Both the position numbers and the translations under genes were made by a program. A stretch of DNA of 6,778 nt from Acidobacteriota bacterium (lineage in GTDB: Bacteria; Acidobacteriota; Vicinamibacteria; Vicinamibacterales; 2-12-FULL-66-21). Of the stretch, positions 1 through 6,192 are shown piece after piece; within the stretch, counting starts at the first letter, position 1, and every line of letters starts with the position of its first letter. The stretch spans positions 1 through 6,778 of the forward strand of contig JAIVJE010000047.1 of assembly GCA_020200195.1 (NCBI GenBank), given 5' to 3'. The notes beneath the pieces were generated by a model. It was not told the origin of the DNA and made no database searches. It was given only the letters and a program-made list of their open reading frames with translations.

Positions 1-162
1 CTCTCCGACATCGTCATCAGGCGGACAGGGCTGGGCGACGCGGGTCATCCGGGCGCGGATGCGATCCGCAGCTGCGCCGTCCTGGCGGCCGAAGAACTCG
101 GATGGGACGACGCACGAGTGCGCGAGGAAATCGCCGCGGTCGAACAGTTCTATTCGGTCTAG
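1..162 (+). CDS. glpD: Glycerol-3-phosphate dehydrogenase, C-terminal fragment (partial)
   Basis: This is the last 53 codons of a gene entering from the left edge, read in frame 1 and ending at TAG (160-162). The peptide begins LSDIVIRRTGLGDAGHPG and continues with an ELGWDDARV segment and a terminal FYSV. The RRTGLG...GHPG stretch followed by an alpha-helical A-x-ELGWD segment is what I recognise as the C-terminal helical domain (DAO_C type) of FAD-dependent GlpD. That enzyme oxidises sn-glycerol 3-phosphate to dihydroxyacetone phosphate at the cytoplasmic membrane and passes electrons to quinone. The FAD-binding and catalytic domains lie outside the window, so the identification rests on this tail alone. 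The gene converges on the minus-strand outer-membrane protein gene, with 30 bp between the two stop codons and no strong terminator in that gap. Confidence 0.82.
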   Translation, partial: LSDIVIRRTGLGDAGHPGADAIRSCAVLAAEELGWDDARVREEIAAVEQFYSV

Positions 163-188
163 GGTTCCGCACGATTGGTTCCGCACGA
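163..188. repeat. 12-bp tandem direct repeat in the convergent gap
   Basis: GGTTCCGCACGA occurs at 163-174 and again at 177-188 with a TT spacer, giving a 14-bp period. It starts on the base after the glpD stop codon and fills almost the whole 30-bp gap before the opposing stop codon at 193-195. The end of the second copy can form only a very short CCGC/GCGG stem (181-184 with 189-192), too weak to call a terminator. It looks like a small local duplication with no demonstrated function. Confidence 0.6.
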
Positions 189-192
189 GCGG

Positions 193-1038
193 CTACGGCA
201 CGTTGAAGGCCTTGAAGACGTAGGTCAGTCCTGCGGTAAACCCGATGCTCGGGTCCCTTGACGTCATGCCGATAAGGACCGCGCCGTCGATGCGGACGGT
301 CCCGCGGGTGAACCGACCGCCGACGCGCATGACGGCGCGACTCTCGGTGCCGGGCGGCGGATCTCCTTCCCGCATGTCGGCACGGCCATTGATTTCACCC
401 ACGACCTCCACACCCTGGAGTACGGCTCGCGCGAGCGAGATGCCGTACGTGAGAACGTCGTTTTGATGGTCGCCGCGAGTCGGGTCGCCCAGGATCCCGA
501 GGCCGACGTTGCCCACGACCCTGATGGACTGGACCGTTTTTCCAAACAGCCCCGAGGCGAAAAAGTCGGTCGTGTCGAGGCCAAGCCCACTTTCATTCCC
601 GGCATTCGGCAGCCGGGTGCCAAACCGCACGGCCACCGCCGGGCGTGACGGCGTTTCGCTAAGCAGCCGGATCTTCGTGGCGATCACCAAGTCCTCGACG
701 TCGCTCGTGCGATCGCCAGTGAAATCGAGCTGGCCCGACAGCGGCGCGGGTTCGCGAGATGTAACCGTCACGCGGTTGTAGAACCCCCCGTCAATCTGCA
801 GCTCGGCGATCGAACTGATGCCGAGACTGATGCCGAGGACGGGTATCCGGAGGAGGTTTCCCTCGAGCCCGGATACGGGAAAGTTGACTCCGCGCTGCAC
901 GTCGAAGCCGCCCTCGAGCAGGATCAGGCCGCTGCCGATCGTCTCCGGATCTTCGGTCACCAGCGGCCGTTGCTGGGCCCACGCCGGGGCCGTCATCGAC
1001 GTCACCAGCCAGACACACACGGCCAACGTTTTCTTCAA
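193..1038 (-). CDS. Secreted outer-membrane beta-barrel protein, MetA-pathway/transporter-like
   Basis: The protein has 281 residues. The N-terminus MKKTLAVCVWLVTSMTAPAWA is a Sec signal peptide with a likely AWA|QQ cleavage after residue 21. The mature part begins RPLVTEDPETIGSGLILLEG (residues 24-43), a pattern I associate with the beta-barrel family annotated as 'putative MetA-pathway of phenol degradation' or 'transporter' (Phenol_MetA_deg type). The rest alternates short amphipathic, glycine-rich beta strands with polar loops, as in outer-membrane barrels. Examples are VEDLVIATKIRLL (114-126), AVAVRFGTRLPN (134-145), IRVVGNVGLGILG (172-184) and the final GFTAGLTYVFKAF (266-278). The start is TTG (1036-1038), chosen because it directly precedes KK and the signal peptide and has a GAGG Shine-Dalgarno 8 nt upstream. 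The gene is separated from the operon upstream by the repeat array, so it may have its own promoter. The substrate is unknown. The family name does not establish a role in phenol degradation. Confidence 0.8.
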   Translation of the reverse strand: MKKTLAVCVWLVTSMTAPAWAQQRPLVTEDPETIGSGLILLEGGFDVQRGVNFPVSGLEGNLLRIPVLGISLGISSIAELQIDGGFYNRVTVTSREPAPLSGQLDFTGDRTSDVEDLVIATKIRLLSETPSRPAVAVRFGTRLPNAGNESGLGLDTTDFFASGLFGKTVQSIRVVGNVGLGILGDPTRGDHQNDVLTYGISLARAVLQGVEVVGEINGRADMREGDPPPGTESRAVMRVGGRFTRGTVRIDGAVLIGMTSRDPSIGFTAGLTYVFKAFNVP

Positions 1039-1046
1039 CAGTGAGA

Positions 1047-1050
1047 CCTC
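1047..1050 (-). promoter_or_regulatory. Ribosome binding site for the TTG-started barrel protein gene
   Basis: On the minus strand GAGG lies 8 nt upstream of the TTG at 1036-1038. It supports the non-ATG start, which gives the MKK signal-peptide N-terminus. No convincing -35/-10 pair was visible upstream, where the repeat array occupies the likely promoter space. Confidence 0.55.
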
Positions 1051-1057
1051 AGCTAGG

Positions 1058-1101
1058 GGGGACAGCCACCTTTTTGACCGCTCAAAAAGGTGGCTGTCCC
1101 C
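1058..1101. repeat. Perfect 20-bp inverted repeat / hairpin made from two repeat copies
   Basis: The inverted and direct repeat copies face each other. Extended by GA/TC, they give a perfect 20-bp stem (1058-1077 with 1082-1101) around a 4-nt loop CCGC (1078-1081). In RNA from either strand this would be a very stable stem. On the minus strand it lies downstream of ttcA and upstream of the barrel-protein start. It has no U-tract after the stem (CCTAGC follows), so it is not a canonical Rho-independent terminator. It could still halt or slow transcription, or protect the 3' end of the operon transcript. Confidence 0.85.
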
Positions 1102-1184
1102 AACCGTTTCAATCGTTTCAACGACATACAGGCGTCATCGAAAAAGGTGGCTGTCCCCGACAGTGAAAAAAGGTGGCTGTCCCC
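1058..1184. repeat. Array of four 18-bp dispersed repeats (AAAAAGGTGGCTGTCCCC)
   Basis: Four exact copies of AAAAAGGTGGCTGTCCCC lie in 127 bp. One is on the minus strand (1058-1075). Three are on the plus strand (1084-1101, 1141-1158, 1167-1184), and the last has one extra A before it. The spacings are irregular (8, 39 and 8 bp), unlike a CRISPR array. Between copies 2 and 3 sits a small CGTTTCAA doublet (1105-1112 and 1114-1121). The word resembles short G-rich repeats common in some environmental bacterial genomes, where related words are often discussed with REP elements and IS200-like (RAYT) transposases. That link is recalled, not tested, and no transposase is present here. The array starts one base after the ttcA stop codon and ends near the start of the next gene, so it fills the intergenic space. 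Confidence 0.9.
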
Positions 1185-1185
1185 G

Positions 1186-2004
1186 TCAGCGGCGCACGAC
1201 GGGGAGCGGGATCGCGCCATCGCGGCCGGCAGCTTCCCGAAACTCCGGCAGCGGGTTCAGGCGCCGGTCGAGCAGGTGACGGCCGGCGACATTCGCGAGC
1301 GCGCGGATCATCGAGTTCTTGATTTCGGGATGCTCAACTTCGAGCTCGGCGATCAGGCGCTTGATCCGTTGACGCTGAAGGCTCAGGTCGCCGCATGCCG
1401 GGCAGCAGCACCCGACGATCGGAAGCGATCGTTCTCTGGCGTAGCTGCGCGCCTCGGCTTCCGTCACGCTGACCAACGGGCGGATCACCACGTGACGGCT
1501 GTTGTCGGAGACGAGGCGTGCGGGCATGGCTTTGAGGCTGCCGGCGAAAAACAGGTTCAACAGCAGCGTCTCGATGAAGTCGTCTAAATGGTGCCCCAAG
1601 GCGATCTTGGTGGCGCCCACTTCGTCCGCGAGGCGATAGAGCACCCCGCGCCGCAGCCGGGCGCAGAGGGAGCAGGGCGTCGCGTGATCCTCCAGAATCT
1701 CGTCAATCGCCGCGCCGATGCCGGTGTGCTCGATGCGGTACTCCCAGCCGCGCTGTTCGCACGTTGTCGCAATCAGGTCGTGCCGGTATCCGTCATAGCC
1801 CGAGTCGACGGTGACGGCGACGATCGAGAAGGTGATCGGCGCGCGCTGCCGCAGCTCGTCAAGAATCTGGATGAGCGCCCAGCTGTCCTTGCCCCCGGAA
1901 AGGCCGACCATCACGCGATCGCCATGCTCGATCAGTCCGTAGTCGGCGATCGCACGGGTAACCTTCTTCGCGATGCGCGTCTCGAGCGGACTTGTATAGG
2001 CCAT
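1186..2004 (-). CDS. ttcA: TtcA-type tRNA 2-thiocytidine(32) synthetase
   Basis: The protein has 272 residues. TtcA adenylates and thiolates C32 in certain tRNAs, using an Fe-S cluster and sulfur from a cysteine desulfurase, in the cytoplasm. The PP-loop SGGKDS is at residues 36-41. The family's CxxC is in TPCSLCARLRRG (C111, C114), GHHLDD is at 137-142, and the family-like IRPL segment is at 174-177. The third Fe-S ligand region reads GCCCPACGD (C199, C200, C201, C204), richer in cysteine than the single CxxC of Escherichia coli TtcA. The C-terminal ALANVAGRHLLD (235-246) also fits. The length is slightly under that of E. coli TtcA. The ATG at 2002-2004 was chosen because AGGAG lies just before it and homology begins there. 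A longer open frame running upstream would overlap the preceding glycosyltransferase. The gene follows that glycosyltransferase by 8 nt, so it is co-transcribed with it. A broader PP-loop ATPase role is possible but less likely given the full motif set. Confidence 0.92.
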   Translation of the reverse strand: MAYTSPLETRIAKKVTRAIADYGLIEHGDRVMVGLSGGKDSWALIQILDELRQRAPITFSIVAVTVDSGYDGYRHDLIATTCEQRGWEYRIEHTGIGAAIDEILEDHATPCSLCARLRRGVLYRLADEVGATKIALGHHLDDFIETLLLNLFFAGSLKAMPARLVSDNSRHVVIRPLVSVTEAEARSYARERSLPIVGCCCPACGDLSLQRQRIKRLIAELEVEHPEIKNSMIRALANVAGRHLLDRRLNPLPEFREAAGRDGAIPLPVVRR

Positions 2005-2006
2005 GT

Positions 2007-2011
2007 CTCCT
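2007..2011 (-). promoter_or_regulatory. Ribosome binding site deciding the ttcA start
   Basis: On the minus strand the junction reads TGA (glycosyltransferase stop, 2013-2015), then CAGGAGAC, then ATG. AGGAG occupies most of the 8-nt gap and lies 2 nt before the ATG. This is a close spacing, but the match is strong. It implies that ribosomes ending the upstream gene can restart on ttcA. Confidence 0.7.
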
Positions 2012-2012
2012 G

Positions 2013-3056
2013 TCAGTTTACGCTGGTCAGGTGCCGGACCGTATGGTCCCAGCTGAGTTGTGCGCCGGCGGTGAGCGCCTGCGCGCCCATGCGCTCGGCG
2101 AGCGCACGATCGTCCATCACCTGCCGGAGGGCGGTGGCGAGCGAAGCGGCCGCAGGCTCGCATACGAGTCCCTGAATCCCATCTTGTACCAACTCCGCGG
2201 GACCGCCGCTGTCGCGGCAGGTGATGACCGCCTTGGACGAGGCAAAGGCCTCGACAGTCACGAACCCATAGTCCTCCTGGCTTGGTGCGAAGCACACCGC
2301 GCGACACCTGGCGAGGTGTTGAAGCAACTCGGGTTCGGTGAGCCGGCCGGGGAGCGAAACGCGCGGTCCGAGACCGAGTCGCTCGATGAGTTTTCGCAGG
2401 CGGTCCTGTTCCTCCCCTTCGCCGGCGATGACGGCCTTGATTCCCGCGCCCTCAGCCGTCGCCAGCGCCTGAATCAGCAGGTCGGCGCGCTTGAGCGCCG
2501 TCAGCCGCGAGACCATGAAGATGTAATCGCCGTACGCCTCGCAACGGTACGGACGCTGCGGAGCGGGCGGATACAACACGGTGGACTGCAGCTCGGGCCA
2601 GATTCGCAGACGATCCTGGATGGTGCGCGACTGCACGAACAGGCGCGTGACGTTCCGGGTCAGCAGGTGGCGATCGGCACGGTGAATCAGCGACCTGCGC
2701 ACCCGCTCCTTCAAGCGCCCCTGGGGACTCAGCATGACGCTGAATCGTGGCCAGAGGTCGTAGTACTCACGCATGGTGTGATTGAGCCAACACACATGAC
2801 GCGGATGCCGCACCGCGTAGCTCGGATACCGGAGGCTGATCACCTGGTCGATCGGGTGGCCATCTGAGACCGTCACGTCGGTGAGCCACGTCGCAACATA
2901 AGCCGATGCCTGGTGGCCGAAACGATTCTGCGGCGTGATCACGGGGTGTGCATCGTGTCCGGCATCACGGAGCGCCTGCACCAGCGCGCGGGCTATGACC
3001 ATGTGCCCCCCTTCCGCCATGGGTGGGCTGGACGTGACGACGGCGATCCGGCTCAT
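2013..3056 (-). CDS. GT4-family glycosyltransferase (GT-B fold)
   Basis: This 347-residue cytoplasmic enzyme is expected to move a sugar from a nucleotide donor to a lipid-linked or polysaccharide acceptor. The N-terminal Rossmann domain starts RIAVVTSSPPMAEGGHMVIARAL, with the usual glycine-rich loop (GG at 16-17). A WLNHTMREYYDLW segment (90-102) carries a conserved-looking acceptor-side histidine. The donor domain begins around residue 178 with FMVSRLTALKRADLLIQAL (180-198). It contains AGEGEEQDRL (211-220) and the GT4 EX7E motif as E261 and E269 in EDYGFVTVEAFASSKAV, followed by DSGGPAELV (282-290). The ATG (3054-3056) overlaps the stop of the upstream membrane glycosyltransferase in an ATGA. 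No Shine-Dalgarno is visible, consistent with translational coupling. Neither the donor sugar nor the linkage can be read from sequence. Confidence 0.93.
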   Translation of the reverse strand: MSRIAVVTSSPPMAEGGHMVIARALVQALRDAGHDAHPVITPQNRFGHQASAYVATWLTDVTVSDGHPIDQVISLRYPSYAVRHPRHVCWLNHTMREYYDLWPRFSVMLSPQGRLKERVRRSLIHRADRHLLTRNVTRLFVQSRTIQDRLRIWPELQSTVLYPPAPQRPYRCEAYGDYIFMVSRLTALKRADLLIQALATAEGAGIKAVIAGEGEEQDRLRKLIERLGLGPRVSLPGRLTEPELLQHLARCRAVCFAPSQEDYGFVTVEAFASSKAVITCRDSGGPAELVQDGIQGLVCEPAAASLATALRQVMDDRALAERMGAQALTAGAQLSWDHTVRHLTSVN

Positions 3057-4978
3057 TCGACCAGCATCGGCTTCACGCGGACGCCGAGAAAGCGTGTGTC
3101 ATTGCCGGCCTCGTAGAAGATCGGTACGAAGCCAGCGCTGCTGGAAATCGAGGCGACCCACACCGGCCAGCGGCCTTGATACGGAAACCCGGGGGGGAGT
3201 GTGAACGTGATCTGCTGCGAACCGCCGGGTGCAAGCGACGCGCGCTGCATGCGGCCGGACAGTCGCGCGGTCGCGTCGGTCGCCACGGGGCCCGCGGTGA
3301 GCGTCAGAACCAGCCGCTTCATCGGACGATCCGTCTTGATCAGAAACTCTGCGCGTGACTCCCCACGCACCCAGAAGCTCTTGTCCGCCTCCCTCTGATA
3401 GGCGTTGTCGTCGAGGAAGTAGATTTGGAAACCGGGATCGTTCTGTCCAGGGTTGTCGCCGAACCAGATGCGGACCTTGGAGGTGTCCGTGTTGATCGGC
3501 AGGTCGTACACGTTGGTGAGCTCGACCGGCAGCCAGCGCAAAGGCCCGTGCTTCGCGTAATCCCCAGGTCTGAATGAGGAGGCGAACGGATTGAGCACGA
3601 GCTGAGCCGTGAAGAGCGCGCCGAGCGCCCAGGGAATGAGTGCAAGCGACACGCGTGAGATTGGCGGTAACAGGAAGAGAAAGATTCCGTACACCCCCAT
3701 GAAGTATCGGTTCCCCACGGAACCGCCGCCACCGAACCACGTGTACGGCAGGGTGATGATGAACAGGAGAATCTGCGCGACCCCGGCGGCGAGCACGAGG
3801 TACTGCCACGCGGGCCTGCGGCGCGGGGCCGACAGAAACGCGACCAAGGCGAAGACCGCCGGAAAGAAATAAGCGACGAGGCCGGAGTACCGCCCGACGA
3901 AGTAATACCTGACGTTGTGCAGAAGGTTCGTCCAGAACACGGACTTGTCGAGAATGATGTCGGTGAGCGCTTCGTTGCGCGCCTTCTCCGCGCCGACACC
4001 AAATCCTGAGCCAGGCGTCTGAAACGGGAACTCGTGCACGAACGTCCGCCGGTCCTGGCCGCCCTGGTAGTTCCACTCACCGGAGATCGCCATGTTGGCG
4101 GCAAAGAGGCCACCGACGCACAGCGCGTAAATGCCGGCCGTCCAGGCCGCGCGTCCCCAGCGTCGGTGCCAGAGCTGCCAGATCACGATCGGCGGAAACA
4201 GCAAAACATTCGAGACTTTCGAGAACGTCGCGAGCCCCAGAAGAATCGCCGCCACTCGGTCGCTGTGAGGGCCGGACAGCCAGCGGGCGACGTGCCGCGC
4301 GTGCGAGAGAGTGAGGGCTTCCTTGTACAGCCAGCAGAAATACCCCAGCATGCCCAGCGCGAAGTTGAACAGCTCAGGAGTGATCCAGACGAAGTACACC
4401 GGTACCACGGTGGCCATCACGAAGGCCCCGGCCAGCAGGGCGGCGACCGTGGCCCGCATGCGTGCGTGAAGGAACAGGTAGCCGCACCACGTCACCAGCG
4501 CGAGCAGAAGGGCGTGTAGGACCAGGAATCCGTTCGTGCCGAACAGACGCACGAATGGTGACGCGATGAGCGGATAAATGAACGACTTTCCGTAAAAGTA
4601 CCGGTCAGCATCGGGATCCGGCTGCGTGCGCGTCCAGAAGAAGGGCGGGCGCAGCATCAGGCCGGACTCCAGGATGTCCTGCCCGCGTTTGAGAAAGAGT
4701 CCGGTCGGACCCGATGGGAACTCCCGCCAGACCCGCATCAGGTCCTCGCGCCGGTACGTCAAGTCGCCGTCTGCGGCAAGGCTGTGCCCCATCATGTAGT
4801 ACGTGGCTTCGTCGCTCTGGATGCCGAGAGCCGCGCGCGGAAAGTCCACGGTGAGCGCCAGAGAGCCGTAGATGCACAGCAGCAGCGCTGCGGCGATCGC
4901 TCCGGGCGCAAACCGCGGTGCTGGCGTGTCGTGCACCGTCGCAACCGTGGCAGCGTTCGCCGCGGCGGCCGGCTTCAT
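3053..4978 (-). CDS. Multi-pass GT-C (GT39/ArnT-like) membrane glycosyltransferase with C-terminal soluble domain
   Basis: The protein has 641 residues. A first membrane segment (about 26-44) is followed by GIQSDEATYYMMGHSL (52-66), where D56-E57 sits in the first periplasmic loop as in GT-C enzymes that use polyprenyl-phosphate sugars. Further hydrophobic segments lie at about 150-170, 176-200, 203-218, 243-270, 280-298, 364-383, 392-410 and 425-460. The loop before the last segments carries TWFGGGGSVGNRYF (413-426), a glycine-rich stretch ending in a conserved-looking GNRYF. From about residue 480 the chain is soluble and beta-rich, probably a periplasmic domain, with a run of Asp/Asn (508-525) and no more membrane spans. 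The ATG (4976-4978) overlaps the upstream stop in an ATGA and has a weak AAGG 7 nt upstream. A longer open frame upstream would overlap the GT4 gene and was rejected. The likely role is a glycan-polymer or lipid-linked sugar transfer step in the same pathway as the flanking GT4 enzymes. The exact family is uncertain. Confidence 0.85.
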   Translation of the reverse strand: MKPAAAANAATVATVHDTPAPRFAPGAIAAALLLCIYGSLALTVDFPRAALGIQSDEATYYMMGHSLAADGDLTYRREDLMRVWREFPSGPTGLFLKRGQDILESGLMLRPPFFWTRTQPDPDADRYFYGKSFIYPLIASPFVRLFGTNGFLVLHALLLALVTWCGYLFLHARMRATVAALLAGAFVMATVVPVYFVWITPELFNFALGMLGYFCWLYKEALTLSHARHVARWLSGPHSDRVAAILLGLATFSKVSNVLLFPPIVIWQLWHRRWGRAAWTAGIYALCVGGLFAANMAISGEWNYQGGQDRRTFVHEFPFQTPGSGFGVGAEKARNEALTDIILDKSVFWTNLLHNVRYYFVGRYSGLVAYFFPAVFALVAFLSAPRRRPAWQYLVLAAGVAQILLFIITLPYTWFGGGGSVGNRYFMGVYGIFLFLLPPISRVSLALIPWALGALFTAQLVLNPFASSFRPGDYAKHGPLRWLPVELTNVYDLPINTDTSKVRIWFGDNPGQNDPGFQIYFLDDNAYQREADKSFWVRGESRAEFLIKTDRPMKRLVLTLTAGPVATDATARLSGRMQRASLAPGGSQQITFTLPPGFPYQGRWPVWVASISSSAGFVPIFYEAGNDTRFLGVRVKPMLVE

Positions 4979-6192
4979 GCGGGAGCCTTGCTGGTCAGGA
5001 ATGACAGATCCGTCTCCAGGACACCGCGTCTCCGTGTCGCTCGCGATACGCGATGCAAGATCTCGTACAGACGCTCCATCTTCGCGACAAAGGCGGCGAT
5101 ATCGTACTGGCGGCCGGTGGCGCGCGCGTTGCTCCCCAATCGATCGCGCGTCGCCGGCTCGTCCATCAGTCGAACGATACCGTCCGCCAGCGCGCGCGGG
5201 TTTCGGCGCGGAACAATCAGCGCGTCGTGCTCGTGGGTCAAGACGTCGATCAGCCCGTCGGCGTCGGTCGCCAGGATGGCTTTGCCCATCGCGAGCGCTT
5301 CGAACACCGTCAAGGGAGTGCCCTCCCACAACGATGGGAACGCACTTACGTCGAACGCCGAGACGACGGATGCCACGTCGCGCGCAAAGCCGGAAAACAC
5401 GAATCGATCCCCGAGACCGAGCGCTGCGGCCTGGGCTTCGAGATCGGCGAGCAGCGGCCCCTCTCCCACTATGAAGAACCTGGCATTCGGTCTCGTGTTG
5501 AGCACCAGTCGTGCCGCGTCGACGAGGTACGAATTGCCTTTCGAGTCGTGCAGGCGCGTGACCGTGCCGACAGCGAAATCGCCGCCGGCAATGCCGAGCG
5601 CCGCGCGGGCTGCGCGAATCTCCTCGCCGGATCGCACCCCGCTGAACTCCTCGAGCGGCACGCCCAGGTAGACCACTTTCACCTTGTCGGGAGGAATCTG
5701 GCGCGCCTTGATGACGAAGTCCGCCGTACTGCGCGACACCGCGAGGGCGATGTCGGTCACGGGCTCGAGCACCGCATCGGCCATCTTCTGAAACCAGGGC
5801 GTGTTCGTGAGGTTTGCGTGCTCGTGAAGGATCGTGGGTAATCCGCGCATTCCGCCGGCAAGGCGACCGAACGTTGTGGCCCCGTAGCCGTGGAGGTGCA
5901 AAACATCAATGCGCTTGCGGTCGATGATTTTCAGCAGTGCAGGCAGGGTGGCCGGATCGAACTTGGACTTGTGCAGGTATGTAATGTCGACCCCGAACGA
6001 TTCCAGGGTCTCCTCTGACAGATCCTTCCGGCGCAGACTGACCAGCGACACCTCGAAACGCGCCGGATCGAATATCGGAATCATCCAGGAGAAGAGGCGC
6101 TTGACGCCGTGCATCCGCGATCCTTCCCACCCGAGATGATCACAGACCTGGAGGACGTGCAGCTTGCGGCCCGCCCCGCGGGCGTCCGTCAT
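4975..6192 (-). CDS. GT4-family glycosyltransferase (GT-B fold)
   Basis: This 405-residue cytoplasmic retaining glycosyltransferase has an N-terminal acceptor domain. It starts KLHVLQVCDHLGWEGSRMHGVKRLF and contains VLHLHGYGATTFGRLAG (97-113) and ILHEHANLTNTPWF (121-134). The donor-binding domain begins around 205 with FAVGTVTRLHDSKGNSYLVDA (206-226). It then carries FFIVGEGPLLADLE (239-252) and the GT4 EX7E motif (E290, E298) in SLWEGTPLTVFEALAMGKAI, with ATDADGLIDVL after it. The ATG at 6190-6192 is preceded by AAGGAG with 10 nt spacing and overlaps the acyltransferase stop in an ATGA. An upstream extension of the frame would run into the acyltransferase and looks non-coding. Expected role: addition of one sugar to a lipid-linked or extracellular polysaccharide precursor. 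Donor and acceptor are unknown. Confidence 0.94.
   Translation of the reverse strand: MTDARGAGRKLHVLQVCDHLGWEGSRMHGVKRLFSWMIPIFDPARFEVSLVSLRRKDLSEETLESFGVDITYLHKSKFDPATLPALLKIIDRKRIDVLHLHGYGATTFGRLAGGMRGLPTILHEHANLTNTPWFQKMADAVLEPVTDIALAVSRSTADFVIKARQIPPDKVKVVYLGVPLEEFSGVRSGEEIRAARAALGIAGGDFAVGTVTRLHDSKGNSYLVDAARLVLNTRPNARFFIVGEGPLLADLEAQAAALGLGDRFVFSGFARDVASVVSAFDVSAFPSLWEGTPLTVFEALAMGKAILATDADGLIDVLTHEHDALIVPRRNPRALADGIVRLMDEPATRDRLGSNARATGRQYDIAAFVAKMERLYEILHRVSRATRRRGVLETDLSFLTSKAPA

Noticed and set aside
163..192. Rho-independent terminator between the convergent genes
   Set aside because: Only a 4-bp CCGC/GCGG stem with an ACGA loop is present and there is no T-tract.
1039..1160. Sigma70-like promoter for the barrel protein gene (TTGAAA-type -35 on the minus strand)
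   Set aside because: TTGAAA occurs in the gap, but no acceptable -10 at 16-18 bp spacing was found, so I do not call it.
1058..1184. CRISPR array
   Set aside because: The repeat is only 18 bp, one copy is inverted, the spacers are 8, 39 and 8 bp, and no cas gene is nearby.
2005..2307. N-terminal extension of ttcA upstream to a start at 2307
   Set aside because: The extension overlaps the preceding glycosyltransferase in another frame, shows no homology, and a strong Shine-Dalgarno sits before the ATG at 2002-2004.
1992..2867. Long plus-strand open frame of 291 codons opposite the glycosyltransferase and ttcA
   Set aside because: It lies antisense to two genes with clear family motifs. Its translation is arginine-, glutamate- and histidine-rich with no recognisable domain, as expected from a high-GC shadow frame.
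4979..5329. N-terminal extension of the membrane glycosyltransferase
   Set aside because: It overlaps the GT4 gene that has its own motifs. The added residues are arginine/aspartate-rich, whereas the ATG at 4976-4978 is in an ATGA overlap.
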